From positions 1-10,002 of the forward strand of contig JAFADM010000406.1 in assembly GCA_023424865.1 (NCBI GenBank): a stretch of 10,002 nt of DNA, given 5' to 3'. Shown piece by piece: positions 1-7,397 of the stretch. The notes below the pieces were generated by a model. It was given only the letters and a program-made list of their open reading frames with translations, had not been told where the DNA came from and searched no databases. Source of the DNA: Bacillota bacterium. GTDB lineage: Bacteria > Bacillota_A > Clostridia > DSM-8532. How positions within the stretch are numbered: the stretch's first letter is position 1; each line of letters starts with the position of its first letter. The position numbers were made by a program, and so were the translations under genes.

Positions 1-725
1 GCCAGACGTACGCTGAACACCAGCACCTTATTGGAAAAGCCGTGGACAGCCACCGCCTTGCCCTTTTTCATGACCTTATAGCCATATTCGGCCACCTCTT
101 TGGCTCCTGCTACCTTAAGGGATTTAAACAGCATGGATTCTTCCAAATTGGCCACCTCAACAAAGCCGGTGTTGGTGGGACCGGGACAAAGAGCGGTAAC
201 GGTGACACCCGTTCCCTGGGTTTCTTTATGCAGGGCTTCTGAGAAGGAGAGAACAAAGGCTTTGGATGCATAATATAAAGACATGTAGGGTCCGGGCTGG
301 AATGCGGCTATGGAGGCGATATTGAGTATCCTCCCCTTTTTCCGCTTAATCATGGGTCCAAGAATCAAATGTGTCAGATGAGCCAGGCTCATAATATTAA
401 GGTTCAAAAGCTCCTGGCCCTTTTCCCATTTCGTATGAATATACTCACCGAAATCTCCCATGCCTGCGTTGTTTACCAGATAGTCCACGGAAATGCCTCT
501 TTCCACAAGCCTGTGGTACAGGCCTGTTCTAAAGCCTTCATTGGTGAGATCCCCCGGCATAAGAAGGACCTCTCCCCCTTTATCCTCCAGTTCCTTTTTT
601 ATGGCGGCAAGCTTGCTTTCGTTTCTTGCTACCAGGACAAGACTTATTCCGTCAGCGGCCATGAGCCTGGCAAGTTCAAGACCGATTCCCCCTGAAGCAC
701 CTGTAATCAGAGCAGTTTCCTTCAT
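1..725 (-). CDS. Short-chain dehydrogenase/reductase (SDR), C-terminus cut by window edge
   Basis: This is a classical NAD(P)(H)-dependent short-chain dehydrogenase of the general DltE/COG0300 type. 241 residues are visible and the C-terminus lies outside the window. The Rossmann cofactor motif TGASGGIG is at residues 8-15, NNAG at 85-88, the structural Asn at about N110, the catalytic Ser at S138, and the YxxxK pair at Y151/K155, followed by the PG motif at 181-182. All catalytic tetrad residues are therefore present. The start at 725 is preceded by an AGGATGG ribosome binding site (complement of 733-739). The gene lies 43 bp downstream of the DMT transporter on the same strand and is probably cotranscribed with it. 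The substrate cannot be inferred; related proteins reduce varied carbonyl compounds or are uncharacterised. The family call is sure, the specific function unknown. Confidence 0.93.
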   Translation of the reverse strand, partial: MKETALITGASGGIGLELARLMAADGISLVLVARNESKLAAIKKELEDKGGEVLLMPGDLTNEGFRTGLYHRLVERGISVDYLVNNAGMGDFGEYIHTKWEKGQELLNLNIMSLAHLTHLILGPMIKRKKGRILNIASIAAFQPGPYMSLYYASKAFVLSFSEALHKETQGTGVTVTALCPGPTNTGFVEVANLEESMLFKSLKVAGAKEVAEYGYKVMKKGKAVAVHGFSNKVLVFSVRL

Positions 726-748
726 ATTTAACCCATCCTTTCCCTATG

Positions 749-763
749 CCGGCTTCATGCCGG
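749..763 (-). other. Small GC-rich hairpin between transporter and SDR genes
   Basis: CCGGC (749-753) and GCCGG (759-763) can pair around a 5-base loop in the 43-bp gap between the transporter stop and the SDR ribosome binding site. No T-tract follows on either strand, so it is unlikely to be a terminator. It could influence mRNA stability or relative expression of the two genes, but it may also be chance. Confidence 0.3.
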
Positions 764-768
764 TTATC

Positions 769-1752
769 TTATCCAACAGCAGCGGATTTCTCCGTTTTGC
801 CGCAGGCTTTCTCAGGCTTCGTTTTAATTATGGGTCCAATTTGAGCTAAAACCATTCCTGAAAGCATAAGTAGGCAGGCTACGCCACTTCTGGCGGTAAG
901 CCCCTCATTTAAAAGCAGAAAGCCTCCAAGCGTGGCAAAGAGCGACTCCATGCTTAGGATAATGGCGGCAGGAGCCGGATCCACGTTTTTTTGAGCCACA
1001 GCCTGAAGCGTGTAGGCAATTCCCACAGAGCAAAACCCCCCGTAGGCAATGGGGAGGGCTGCCTGATAAATGGCTTCCAGACTAATGTTCTCCAGAAGAA
1101 CGGCAAGAAGCAGGCTTAAAACGGAGCAGGTGAAAAATTGGTACACCGACAGCTTAAGTACTTCCACCCGACGTGCCGCATAATCGATTAAAAGAATATG
1201 AATGGCCCAGAAAAAGGCCCCTATTATCTCGTACAGATCACTTACAGCTATGGTTAAATCCTTTGTGACACAAAGGAGAAACAATCCGGTGAGAGCCAGT
1301 ACCGCGCTTAGCCAAACGATAGCGCCTACCTTCTTTTTTATAAAAAGGCCAAGAAGCGGTACAAGAATAATGTAAAGGCCTGTAATAAATGCCGCCTTTC
1401 CCGATGAGGTTTCCACCATACCCATCTGCTGAAAGGTGGACGCCAGAAACAAAACCGTCCCTGCCATCAAACCGGCCAGGAGAGCGAATTTCTTTCCCTT
1501 TTTATCGGGCTGGGCACCAATGGTTCCATTTCCTTGAGTATCGCCTGCCGGGCCTTCCTTTCTGCGACGTTCAAAATAGTATCTTCCTAAAAGAAGAGGA
1601 ACAAGGGATACCCCTCCCAGAAAAAAGCGTATGCCGTTGAATGTAAAGGGCCCCAGATAACGGGCTCCAACCCTCTGAGCCACAAAGGCAAACCCCCATA
1701 TTGCCGCCGTAAGCAAAAGCAAAACGAAGGACAGCCATGTTCTTCCTTTCAT
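769..1752 (-). CDS. EamA/DMT-superfamily membrane transporter
   Basis: This is a 327-residue polytopic inner-membrane protein of the drug/metabolite transporter superfamily (EamA, COG0697), which exports or exchanges small metabolites. About ten hydrophobic segments are visible, roughly at residues 7-27, 36-56, 88-107, 118-138, 142-162, 173-190, 201-220, 232-252, 260-281 and 287-308. This fits the usual two repeats of five helices. The first helix carries the typical AAIWGFAFVAQ pattern, and the second repeat has the PAAIILSMESLFATLGG segment common in EamA proteins. A charged loop at about 61-88 is longer than usual. The C-terminal tail is Lys/Glu-rich. The ATG at 1752 follows a GGAGG ribosome binding site with appropriate spacing. 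The substrate is unknown. The SDR gene lies directly downstream. Confidence 0.93.
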   Translation of the reverse strand: MKGRTWLSFVLLLLTAAIWGFAFVAQRVGARYLGPFTFNGIRFFLGGVSLVPLLLGRYYFERRRKEGPAGDTQGNGTIGAQPDKKGKKFALLAGLMAGTVLFLASTFQQMGMVETSSGKAAFITGLYIILVPLLGLFIKKKVGAIVWLSAVLALTGLFLLCVTKDLTIAVSDLYEIIGAFFWAIHILLIDYAARRVEVLKLSVYQFFTCSVLSLLLAVLLENISLEAIYQAALPIAYGGFCSVGIAYTLQAVAQKNVDPAPAAIILSMESLFATLGGFLLLNEGLTARSGVACLLMLSGMVLAQIGPIIKTKPEKACGKTEKSAAVG

Positions 1753-1816
1753 TTGAATCCTCCGATAAAGGGACCCCTAAATCGTATCTTGTGCTTGTCC
1801 CGATCCCATTGCACTT

Positions 1817-1845
1817 ATTTTACGCATCTTCCTTCCAGACTGCAA
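1817..1845 (-). promoter_or_regulatory. Sigma-A type promoter for the transporter-SDR unit
   Basis: On the minus strand TTGCAG (complement of 1840-1845) and TAAAAT (complement of 1817-1822) are separated by exactly 17 bp. This is a good match to the vegetative consensus, about 65 bp upstream of the transporter start. Predicted from sequence only. Confidence 0.6.
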
Positions 1846-1919
1846 TAGGAAATAAACCGGGCATTCTAAGAGTAAACCAGGGCAATAAACGTCCAAAGCG
1901 CTATGTTAATGATAAATTA

Positions 1920-1948
1920 AGGTTTTCCCGCTGAAAATGTGATATAAT
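1920..1948 (+). promoter_or_regulatory. Extended -10 promoter for the penicillin-binding protein gene
   Basis: A perfect TATAAT at 1943-1948 is preceded by TGA at 1940-1942, giving an extended -10 element (TGnTATAAT). The -35 region 17 bp upstream (near 1920-1925) is poor, which an extended -10 can compensate for. The element lies about 75 bp upstream of the gene's start codon. Together with the minus-strand promoter at 1817-1845 it makes this intergenic stretch divergent. Confidence 0.55.
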
Positions 1949-2010
1949 AACTATCGCGTTTAATGCCGTGCCAAAGATTGGGTTACCCACCCGATCCCAG
2001 TTTAAAAATC

Positions 2011-2016
2011 AGGAGG
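2011..2016 (+). promoter_or_regulatory. Ribosome binding site fixing the PBP start
   Basis: AGGAGG at 2011-2016 lies six bases before the ATG at 2023. This favours 2023 over an in-frame ATG at 1963, which would place the AGGAGG inside the coding region and add 20 residues that do not resemble a PBP N-terminus. Confidence 0.85.
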
Positions 2017-2022
2017 TTTCGA

Positions 2023-4614
2023 ATGGACAAAAAAGGCGGCAACCCGAACCGGCCGGTTCCTGCAAAGCCGGATGCAGCCCCAGGAAAAAGCGTAAAACAA
2101 AAACGTACACCTCTGCGTATAGCAGTTAGAATTTTTGGTATCCTCGCCCTCGTAGTCCTGGCCCTCGTTTTTATAGTAGGCGCCAGCGCAGCAGGCTTGG
2201 TTGCCGGAGGCGTTTACGGCATCATTCAAACAGCACCGCTTATTAGCGCCGACGATCTTCGCATCACCAATCTTAATTCCTATGTTTATGATGCGGAAGG
2301 AAATGTCATAGCGGAATTAAAGAAGGAAGAAAACAGAGTCTGGATTAATTTCGATGAAATTCCGCCCATGCTTATTGATGCCTATGTGGCTGTGGAGGAC
2401 AAGCGTTTCTTCGAGCATGAGGGTATTGATTACACCCGTATTGCCAACGCAGGCCTCGAATTTATTCAGCATTTATTTAATCCCGATGTGGATATTTCAG
2501 GCGGAAGCACCATTACACAGCAGCTCATAAAGAACCTGACCAAAAACACTCAGGTTACCCTTACAAGAAAAATCGGAGAACAATGGCAGGCTCTCAATCT
2601 TGAAAAGAATTTAACAAAAAATGAAATTCTTACCTATTACCTTAACGTCGTACCTATGGGCCATACCTTCTACGGTATTGAAACCGCTGCCAAGGGCTAT
2701 TATGGCAAGGACGTGCGGGATCTTTCCCTGGCGGAATGTGCCAGTCTTGCAGGTATTACCAACTGGCCCACCAAGTACATGCCCATTAATGAGAAGAATA
2801 TTGAAGCCAATTTGACACGTACAAAAAGCACCTTGAAGCTTATGCTGGAGCAGGAAAAAATAACACAGGCGGAATATGACGAAGCTATTTCTGAAAAAAT
2901 TGCCTTCACATACAATCCTGAAGCCGGTAAAGTGATTCAAACCAGCAATCAGTCCTATTTCGTGGACGAAGCCATCAAAAGCGTCAAGCAGGGGCTTATG
3001 AAGGAGCGCGGCTACAGTGAGGACGCAGCCATTAATATCATTTATAACAATGGCCTTCATATTTACACCACCATGCAGCCCAACGTACAATCGGCTCTGG
3101 AAGAGGTTTATACCGATCCTGAGTACTTCACGGATAAAAACCCCTACACCGATGATCTGCCTCAGAGCGCCATGGTCATTATTGATCCGGAAACCGGATA
3201 TGTCCGGGGTATTTACGGCGGCCGGGGCGCAAAGGAAGGCAGTGTATTCAACAGGGCAACCCAGGCTCAGCGTTCCCCAGGCTCTTCCATTAAACCGCTG
3301 GTGGTATATGGCCCCGGTCTGGATACCCGTAAAATAACGGCTGCAACAGTCGTGGATGATGTAAAGCAGTACCTCAACGAAAAGACGCCGGATAAGGAAT
3401 GGCCGCGAAATGTTGAAGTTAAGAATTTCGGATTAACAGGTGTCCGAGAGGGTATTGTTGATTCCCGAAATGTTGTTGCCGCATTGATTTTAAAGAATTA
3501 CGTCGGCGTCAATACAGGCCTTGATTATCTGGCCAAGCTGGGTATGGACCGCAAGGATGAGCAGTATCTCTCCATTGCCATGGGCGGCTTCAGTAAGCAA
3601 ATGACACCCTTGGAAATGGGGGCCGCTTACACCAGCCTTGCCAACAAGGGTGTTTACACCCAGCCTATTTTCTATACGGAAGTAAGAGATTCCAACGATA
3701 AAGTCATTCTTTCCAGCGCACCCGTACGTACCCAGGTGTTTTCCGAGCAGTCCACCTTTATTCTGGACAACATCCTGGAAGAAGTGGTAAAGAGCGGTAC
3801 AGCCGCCTCCTATGGTTACGGTACAATTAAATATACAGAGAAATACACGGATAACGGTAAAGAAAAGGAACGTACCGTTGTTATTCCTTCGGCGGGCAAA
3901 ACAGGAACCAGTGACGAATCCAAGGATAAATGGTTTTGCGGCTTTACCACACATTACGTCGGAGTTACCTGGTACGGTTATGATACCCCCGTATCCATGA
4001 CCTACAAGGGAAGCGCTGAAAACTACGGTGCATTGAAAATCTGGAACGCCGTTATGAACAAGATTCACGTTGGGCTTGAAGCTGAGCCCATTAATGAATC
4101 CGTTCCTCCCGGAATTGTCAAGCGCACCATTTGTATTGATTCGGGTAAAATAGCTACGGATTTGTGCAAGCAGGATCCAAGAGGTTCACGAGTACGCGAG
4201 GAGTACTTTATTGAAGGTACTGAACCGGGCTACAGCGATACCTGCACCGTCCACATAAAGGCAACGGTGTGTACCGAAAGCCACGATGCTTTGGGAAGAG
4301 CCCTTCTGGCCAATGAATATTGTCCCGAAGGAACCACCAAGGAAATTGTTGCCATTAAACGCCCTGTGGAGTACAAGCCCAAGTTTCCCAACGATGCTTA
4401 TCCTGCGGATGCCATTTATGAACTGCCGGAAGGCGAATACTGCACGGTTCATGGCTCACACAATGTGATCATCCCCCCTATTTCCACCCAGATTCCAACT
4501 CCTGACCCGGGGCAGAACGGTACACCCACGCCTACCCCTACACCAACTCCAACACCGGAAGGGACGATTATACCACCGGTTGAAGAAGATATCGGTGAAG
4601 CTATTCAGAATTAG
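2023..4614 (+). CDS. Class A penicillin-binding protein (PBP1A family, bifunctional glycosyltransferase/transpeptidase)
   Basis: This 863-residue membrane-anchored enzyme polymerises lipid II into glycan strands and cross-links peptide stems during peptidoglycan synthesis outside the membrane. A short basic cytoplasmic N-terminus precedes one transmembrane segment at about 34-67. The GT51 domain follows: EDKRFFEHEG at 125-134 with catalytic Glu E125, then GGSTITQQL from 160. The transpeptidase domain has SSIK at 421-424 (nucleophile S421), SRN at 481-483 and KTG at 626-628, so both active sites look intact. After the transpeptidase comes a region of about 170 residues with six cysteines, then a tail with six Thr-Pro pairs at 834-845. 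Such low-complexity tails are common in class A PBPs of Firmicutes. It is monocistronic: an extended -10 promoter lies in front and a terminator behind. The symbol pbpA or ponA would fit, but orthology cannot be decided here. Confidence 0.96.
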   Translation: MDKKGGNPNRPVPAKPDAAPGKSVKQKRTPLRIAVRIFGILALVVLALVFIVGASAAGLVAGGVYGIIQTAPLISADDLRITNLNSYVYDAEGNVIAELKKEENRVWINFDEIPPMLIDAYVAVEDKRFFEHEGIDYTRIANAGLEFIQHLFNPDVDISGGSTITQQLIKNLTKNTQVTLTRKIGEQWQALNLEKNLTKNEILTYYLNVVPMGHTFYGIETAAKGYYGKDVRDLSLAECASLAGITNWPTKYMPINEKNIEANLTRTKSTLKLMLEQEKITQAEYDEAISEKIAFTYNPEAGKVIQTSNQSYFVDEAIKSVKQGLMKERGYSEDAAINIIYNNGLHIYTTMQPNVQSALEEVYTDPEYFTDKNPYTDDLPQSAMVIIDPETGYVRGIYGGRGAKEGSVFNRATQAQRSPGSSIKPLVVYGPGLDTRKITAATVVDDVKQYLNEKTPDKEWPRNVEVKNFGLTGVREGIVDSRNVVAALILKNYVGVNTGLDYLAKLGMDRKDEQYLSIAMGGFSKQMTPLEMGAAYTSLANKGVYTQPIFYTEVRDSNDKVILSSAPVRTQVFSEQSTFILDNILEEVVKSGTAASYGYGTIKYTEKYTDNGKEKERTVVIPSAGKTGTSDESKDKWFCGFTTHYVGVTWYGYDTPVSMTYKGSAENYGALKIWNAVMNKIHVGLEAEPINESVPPGIVKRTICIDSGKIATDLCKQDPRGSRVREEYFIEGTEPGYSDTCTVHIKATVCTESHDALGRALLANEYCPEGTTKEIVAIKRPVEYKPKFPNDAYPADAIYELPEGEYCTVHGSHNVIIPPISTQIPTPDPGQNGTPTPTPTPTPTPEGTIIPPVEEDIGEAIQN

Positions 4615-4666
4615 CATTAACGGCTTATTAAAGAAGTCTCATTAATTTATGAAATCCCATGTAAAG

Positions 4667-4696
4667 AAGGCCGCCTGGTTCACAGGTGGCCTTTTT
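4667..4696 (+). terminator. Rho-independent terminator after the PBP gene
   Basis: An 11-bp stem (AAGGCCGCCTG at 4667-4677 pairing with CAGGTGGCCTT at 4683-4693, one G-U pair) has a 5-base loop and runs into TTTTT on the plus strand. It starts about 52 bp after the PBP stop. On the minus strand the same hairpin is followed by CTTCTTT, so it may also weakly stop transcripts from the convergent gene ending at 4803. Confidence 0.9.
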
Positions 4697-4802
4697 AAAT
4701 CCTTTAGATTTTTTTAGCTTATACTTTCCGCTTAATTAACTTGTGCTTTCAGCTTGAAATCCATTATTCACTCTTAAGAATCAGACTCTTTATAACAGAA
4801 TC

Positions 4803-5516
4803 TCATACGGAAAAGTAAAACGGGTTTTCTATCTGGTCAATATTAAATACTCTTTTTGCCATACGCCACATGGCTTTGGCGTGAATGCGATCATGCCAAA
4901 CAAACCTGCGGCACACCTTTCTAAGTGACCACCGCTCTCCATAGCTTCCATCAAATACTCCATTTACCAAGAAATCCCCGTTTTGCTCCAAGGCTTCAAA
5001 ACCCAACCTTCTGCAGGTTAGAATATCCGGCTCATTACTTGCCGGAATCCCAATTTCGCCGAAGTAATAAGCATTCACGCTCTTGGTGTGTGCATACATT
5101 TCAGCTGCCGTCACAGGTGTCTCACCGTAGAAGGTTTTGCGGCGCAAAAGGCAGGTACTGTTTTTGTCGGGAATGGAATCATACAGGGTCTGAAAGCTTT
5201 TGGCAGACTTCAGGGCCAGGGTTTTTAGCGTAATGTATTCCTCCAGCTTCAAAGGGGATTTTTCGCTGTCAAAAAGCACATCCGAATCGGCGTCGCAGAT
5301 ATTTAGACCGGAGATGTGCTCACTGCTCATTTCACATTCCAGGGGCATTTCAGCCAGTGTATTGTCGTCACGCCACAGGACATAGGACCTAATCTCATCC
5401 TCAAACTTTGCCAGAGCCTCATGCTTACTTTCCCCCCGGACAAATGCACCTGTAAAATTCTCGGCATAAATAAGCGAATCATCACCATTATGCTCCCATA
5501 TGTATCTTACCTTCAT
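4803..5516 (-). CDS. Uncharacterised protein: HicB-like N-terminal domain plus DinB-like helical C-terminal domain
   Basis: I do not recognise a named gene for this 237-residue soluble protein. Residues 1-50 (MKVRYIWEHNGD, then GAFVRGESKHEALAKFEDEIRSY) follow the pattern of the HicB-type partial RNase H-like fold: a short strand, an alanine-rich helix start, then a helix that positions substrate or partner. The C-terminal part from about 90 is predicted mostly helical. It holds H143 in a helix (EMYAHTKS) and an HxxxH pair at H208/H212 (VWHDRIHAK). This resembles the metal-binding triad of DinB/YfiT-like four-helix proteins, many of which act as thiol-dependent transferases. The ATG at 5516 follows GGAGG (complement of 5524-5528). 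It converges on the PBP gene and is separated from fucU by a putative terminator. No HicA-like toxin partner is adjacent. The domain calls are by eye and the function is unknown. Confidence 0.8.
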   Translation of the reverse strand: MKVRYIWEHNGDDSLIYAENFTGAFVRGESKHEALAKFEDEIRSYVLWRDDNTLAEMPLECEMSSEHISGLNICDADSDVLFDSEKSPLKLEEYITLKTLALKSAKSFQTLYDSIPDKNSTCLLRRKTFYGETPVTAAEMYAHTKSVNAYYFGEIGIPASNEPDILTCRRLGFEALEQNGDFLVNGVFDGSYGERWSLRKVCRRFVWHDRIHAKAMWRMAKRVFNIDQIENPFYFSV

Positions 5517-5560
5517 TTCCGTTCCTCCAGTTAAGGCCCATAACCTTGTTCATTTACAAT

Positions 5561-5583
5561 AAAAGAGGAAGGCAAAACCTCCC
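5561..5583 (-). terminator. Probable intrinsic terminator after fucU
   Basis: On the minus strand GGGAGG (complement of 5578-5583) pairs with CCTTCC (complement of 5567-5572) around a 5-base loop, with one G-U pair, and is followed by TCTTTT. It sits about 40 bp past the fucU stop and would end the kinase-methyltransferase-fucU transcript. The stem is short, so confidence is moderate. Confidence 0.5.
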
Positions 5584-5621
5584 CCTTAGAATAAAAATTC
5601 CAGCTCATGTAACCTTGACAT

Positions 5622-6053
5622 TTACTCCACTACAACACCCTTTTTAAGGATAATATTGGCATATAAGGCTCTCTCACCGGTTGCAACCACTGCATAGGCG
5701 TTTTTTGCCTGCTCATAAAAATCAAAGCGTTCAATATACTTAATTTTATCATTTCCTGGTTCATATTGGGCTAAAACCGCCTTATAGGTATCCCAGATAA
5801 CCGGCTTCACCGGATCGCCGGGAACAACTGCCATAAGCGCAGCCTGGGCATCAGCGTAAGAATCCAGGGGCAGGAATTTCATGATAGCTTCCAAAAGCTC
5901 GGGCACGCCATGGCCGTCACAACGGACGAGCCTTTTGGCACAGGTGCTGGATGGAAAATTGCCGTCGGCCAAAACAATTTCATCCCCATGACCCATTTCC
6001 ATAAGAATTTTTACCAGTTCAGGCGGCAGAATAGCCGGAATCCCTTTTAACAT
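5622..6053 (-). CDS. fucU: L-fucose mutarotase (FucU/RbsD family)
   Basis: This 143-residue cytoplasmic enzyme should interconvert alpha and beta anomers of L-fucose (and possibly related sugars), supplying the anomer used by fucose isomerase. It is close in length and sequence to E. coli FucU (about 140 residues): MLKGI at the start, EMGHGDEIVLAD at 19-30 with the conserved His H22 and Asp D30, RFDFYEQAKNAYA at 109-121, and GERALYANIILKKGV at 126-140. This C-terminal motif distinguishes FucU from ribose pyranase RbsD. The ATG at 6053 follows a strong AAGGAGG site (complement of 6062-6068). It lies 77 bp downstream of the rRNA methyltransferase gene with no terminator seen between them. No other fucose-utilisation genes are in the window, so its metabolic partner is elsewhere. 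The family is sure; exact sugar specificity is inferred. Confidence 0.93.
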   Translation of the reverse strand: MLKGIPAILPPELVKILMEMGHGDEIVLADGNFPSSTCAKRLVRCDGHGVPELLEAIMKFLPLDSYADAQAALMAVVPGDPVKPVIWDTYKAVLAQYEPGNDKIKYIERFDFYEQAKNAYAVVATGERALYANIILKKGVVVE

Positions 6054-6130
6054 TTGTGTTTCCTCCTTGTATCGGTAAAATGCGGACTGTTCTAATCACT
6101 AACATAGCAGCTTGCAAAACATTTGTCTAT

Positions 6131-7309
6131 TTATTCTTCTGGCCTTCTCACAGGCTTTGGGCCAAAGAACTGATAATAATAACACAAAATACCGCCGTTA
6201 AAAAGCTTTCTGTTTTTGTCCGCCTTACGGCCAAAATATTTCTCAAACTCAGTATCCGAATTAATCACGTAATAGGACCAGGTGTCCAGCCGACTGCTGC
6301 TCTTTCCCAGAGCTTCGTAAACATCGTGATTTTCCTTCTTCTCCCCTATACGCTCGCCGTAAGGCGGGTTCGTTATAACAAAGCCGTATTTATCCTTTGA
6401 AGAAAGCTCCCGGACATCCCTGGTCTGAAGATGAAGAGCTTTTTCCACGCCAGCCTGCCGGGCATGGTATTGTGCCATACTGATAGCATTGGGATCACTA
6501 TCGTAGCCTTGAATTTTTATTTCCTCCGGAAGGCGGATGGCTGCCCTGGCCTCATTAAGCGCCTTGTACCAGATTTCTCTGGGGATGACGGGCCACTCCT
6601 GAGAATCAAAATCCCTATCCAGTCCCGGAGCCTTGTTCATGGCAATGAGCGCAGCTTCCACCGGGATGGTGCCGGAGCCGCAGAAGGGATCAATAAGAAA
6701 TTTTCCAGGAGACCAGCGGCTGATAAGGAGGAGTGCGGCTGCCAGAGTTTCCTTAATAGGCGCCGAATGGCTCAGGCTTCGGTAGCCTCTTTTATGAAGT
6801 CCCGCACCGGAGGTATCCAGCGCAATAGTGACCCTGTCCTTCTGGATACTGAATTCAATATGATGACGGGCACCGGTTTCAGGGAAGGTCTGAAGGCCAT
6901 AAACACCCTTCAGCTTTTCCACCACCGCTTTTTTAATGATGGACTGGCAGTCGGATATACTCATGAGGGTGGATTTCACGCAATTTCCCGTTACGGGAAA
7001 CTCGGCGTCCTTTGGAAGCCATTGCTCCCAGGGAAGGGCTTTAACCTGCTCAAACAAATCGTTAAAGGTAGTAGCCGTGAATTCCCCAATGAGAATATAA
7101 ACCCTGGCAGCGGAACGGAGCCATAAATTAGTGCGGCAGATAGCCTCAAAATCCCCTGTAAAATGGATTTTACCGTTATCTGTAGCTGCATCTCCATATC
7201 CCAGGTAATTTAGTTCCCTCGCCACTACTGATTCAACACCAAAGGCTGCGGTAGCATATAGTTTTAATTTTTTCCCGGTGCTTTCAACGGGCTTCGATGT
7301 ATTACTCAA
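6131..7309 (-). CDS. THUMP-domain 23S rRNA guanine-N2-methyltransferase (RlmL/YpsC type)
   Basis: This 392-residue S-adenosylmethionine-dependent RNA methyltransferase (COG0116) probably forms m2G in 23S rRNA, as the N-terminal half of E. coli RlmL does at G2445. An N-terminal ferredoxin-like and THUMP RNA-binding part covers about 15-165. The Rossmann methyltransferase domain follows, with motif I DPFCGSGT at 207-214, an acidic motif II around GYDSDP at 268-273, and catalytic motif IV NPPYGER at 314-320. The NPPY form is that of base-amino methyltransferases. Unlike E. coli RlmL it lacks the second RlmK half, which is normal for Firmicutes. The start is TTG at 7309: no suitable in-frame ATG precedes the conserved KLYATAAFG segment, and AGGAAGG lies 11 bases upstream. 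It sits 88 bp downstream of the kinase-like gene and upstream of fucU. Confidence 0.93.
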   Translation of the reverse strand: MSNTSKPVESTGKKLKLYATAAFGVESVVARELNYLGYGDAATDNGKIHFTGDFEAICRTNLWLRSAARVYILIGEFTATTFNDLFEQVKALPWEQWLPKDAEFPVTGNCVKSTLMSISDCQSIIKKAVVEKLKGVYGLQTFPETGARHHIEFSIQKDRVTIALDTSGAGLHKRGYRSLSHSAPIKETLAAALLLISRWSPGKFLIDPFCGSGTIPVEAALIAMNKAPGLDRDFDSQEWPVIPREIWYKALNEARAAIRLPEEIKIQGYDSDPNAISMAQYHARQAGVEKALHLQTRDVRELSSKDKYGFVITNPPYGERIGEKKENHDVYEALGKSSSRLDTWSYYVINSDTEFEKYFGRKADKNRKLFNGGILCYYYQFFGPKPVRRPEE

Positions 7310-7320
7310 AATTCTGCTTT

Positions 7321-7327
7321 CCTTCCT
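7321..7327 (-). promoter_or_regulatory. Ribosome binding site for the TTG-initiated methyltransferase
   Basis: AGGAAGG on the minus strand lies 11 bases before the TTG at 7309-7307. The spacing is long but usable, and it supports the TTG start. A nine-codon reading frame beginning with ATG at 7335 spans this site, and its TGA (7308-7306) overlaps the TTG. Confidence 0.55.
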
Positions 7328-7397
7328 GTTTTCATCTCTATGTTTAAATAATGTTTTACTTTAAACCGCAAATACGGTACTTGTATGCTATTCCTGA

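Noticed and set aside
1979..1989. Small TGGG-TTA-CCCA hairpin in the PBP leader
   Set aside because: Only four base pairs with a three-base loop and no T-tract or recognised riboswitch architecture; likely chance.
1963..2022. A 20-residue N-terminal extension of the PBP from an upstream ATG
   Set aside because: It would place the AGGAGG ribosome binding site inside the coding region, and the extra residues are not PBP-like.
3490..4068. A 192-residue minus-strand open frame inside the PBP gene
   Set aside because: It lies antisense to the transpeptidase domain containing SRN and KTG motifs; no sign of real coding.
4697..4802. Search for a dedicated terminator or small RNA after the 4803-5516 gene
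   Set aside because: The sequence is AT-rich with no stable hairpin other than a five-base AAATC/GATTT pairing; nothing supportable.
6431..7126. A 231-residue plus-strand open frame inside the methyltransferase gene
   Set aside because: It is antisense to a well-supported gene with clear methyltransferase motifs; its translation shows no recognisable domain.
7310..7397. Possible promoter (TTGCGG, 17 bp, TTTAAA) or weak ACCG/CGGT terminator between the kinase and methyltransferase genes
   Set aside because: The -10 is poor and the stem is only four to five base pairs; not strong enough to claim a break in the operon.
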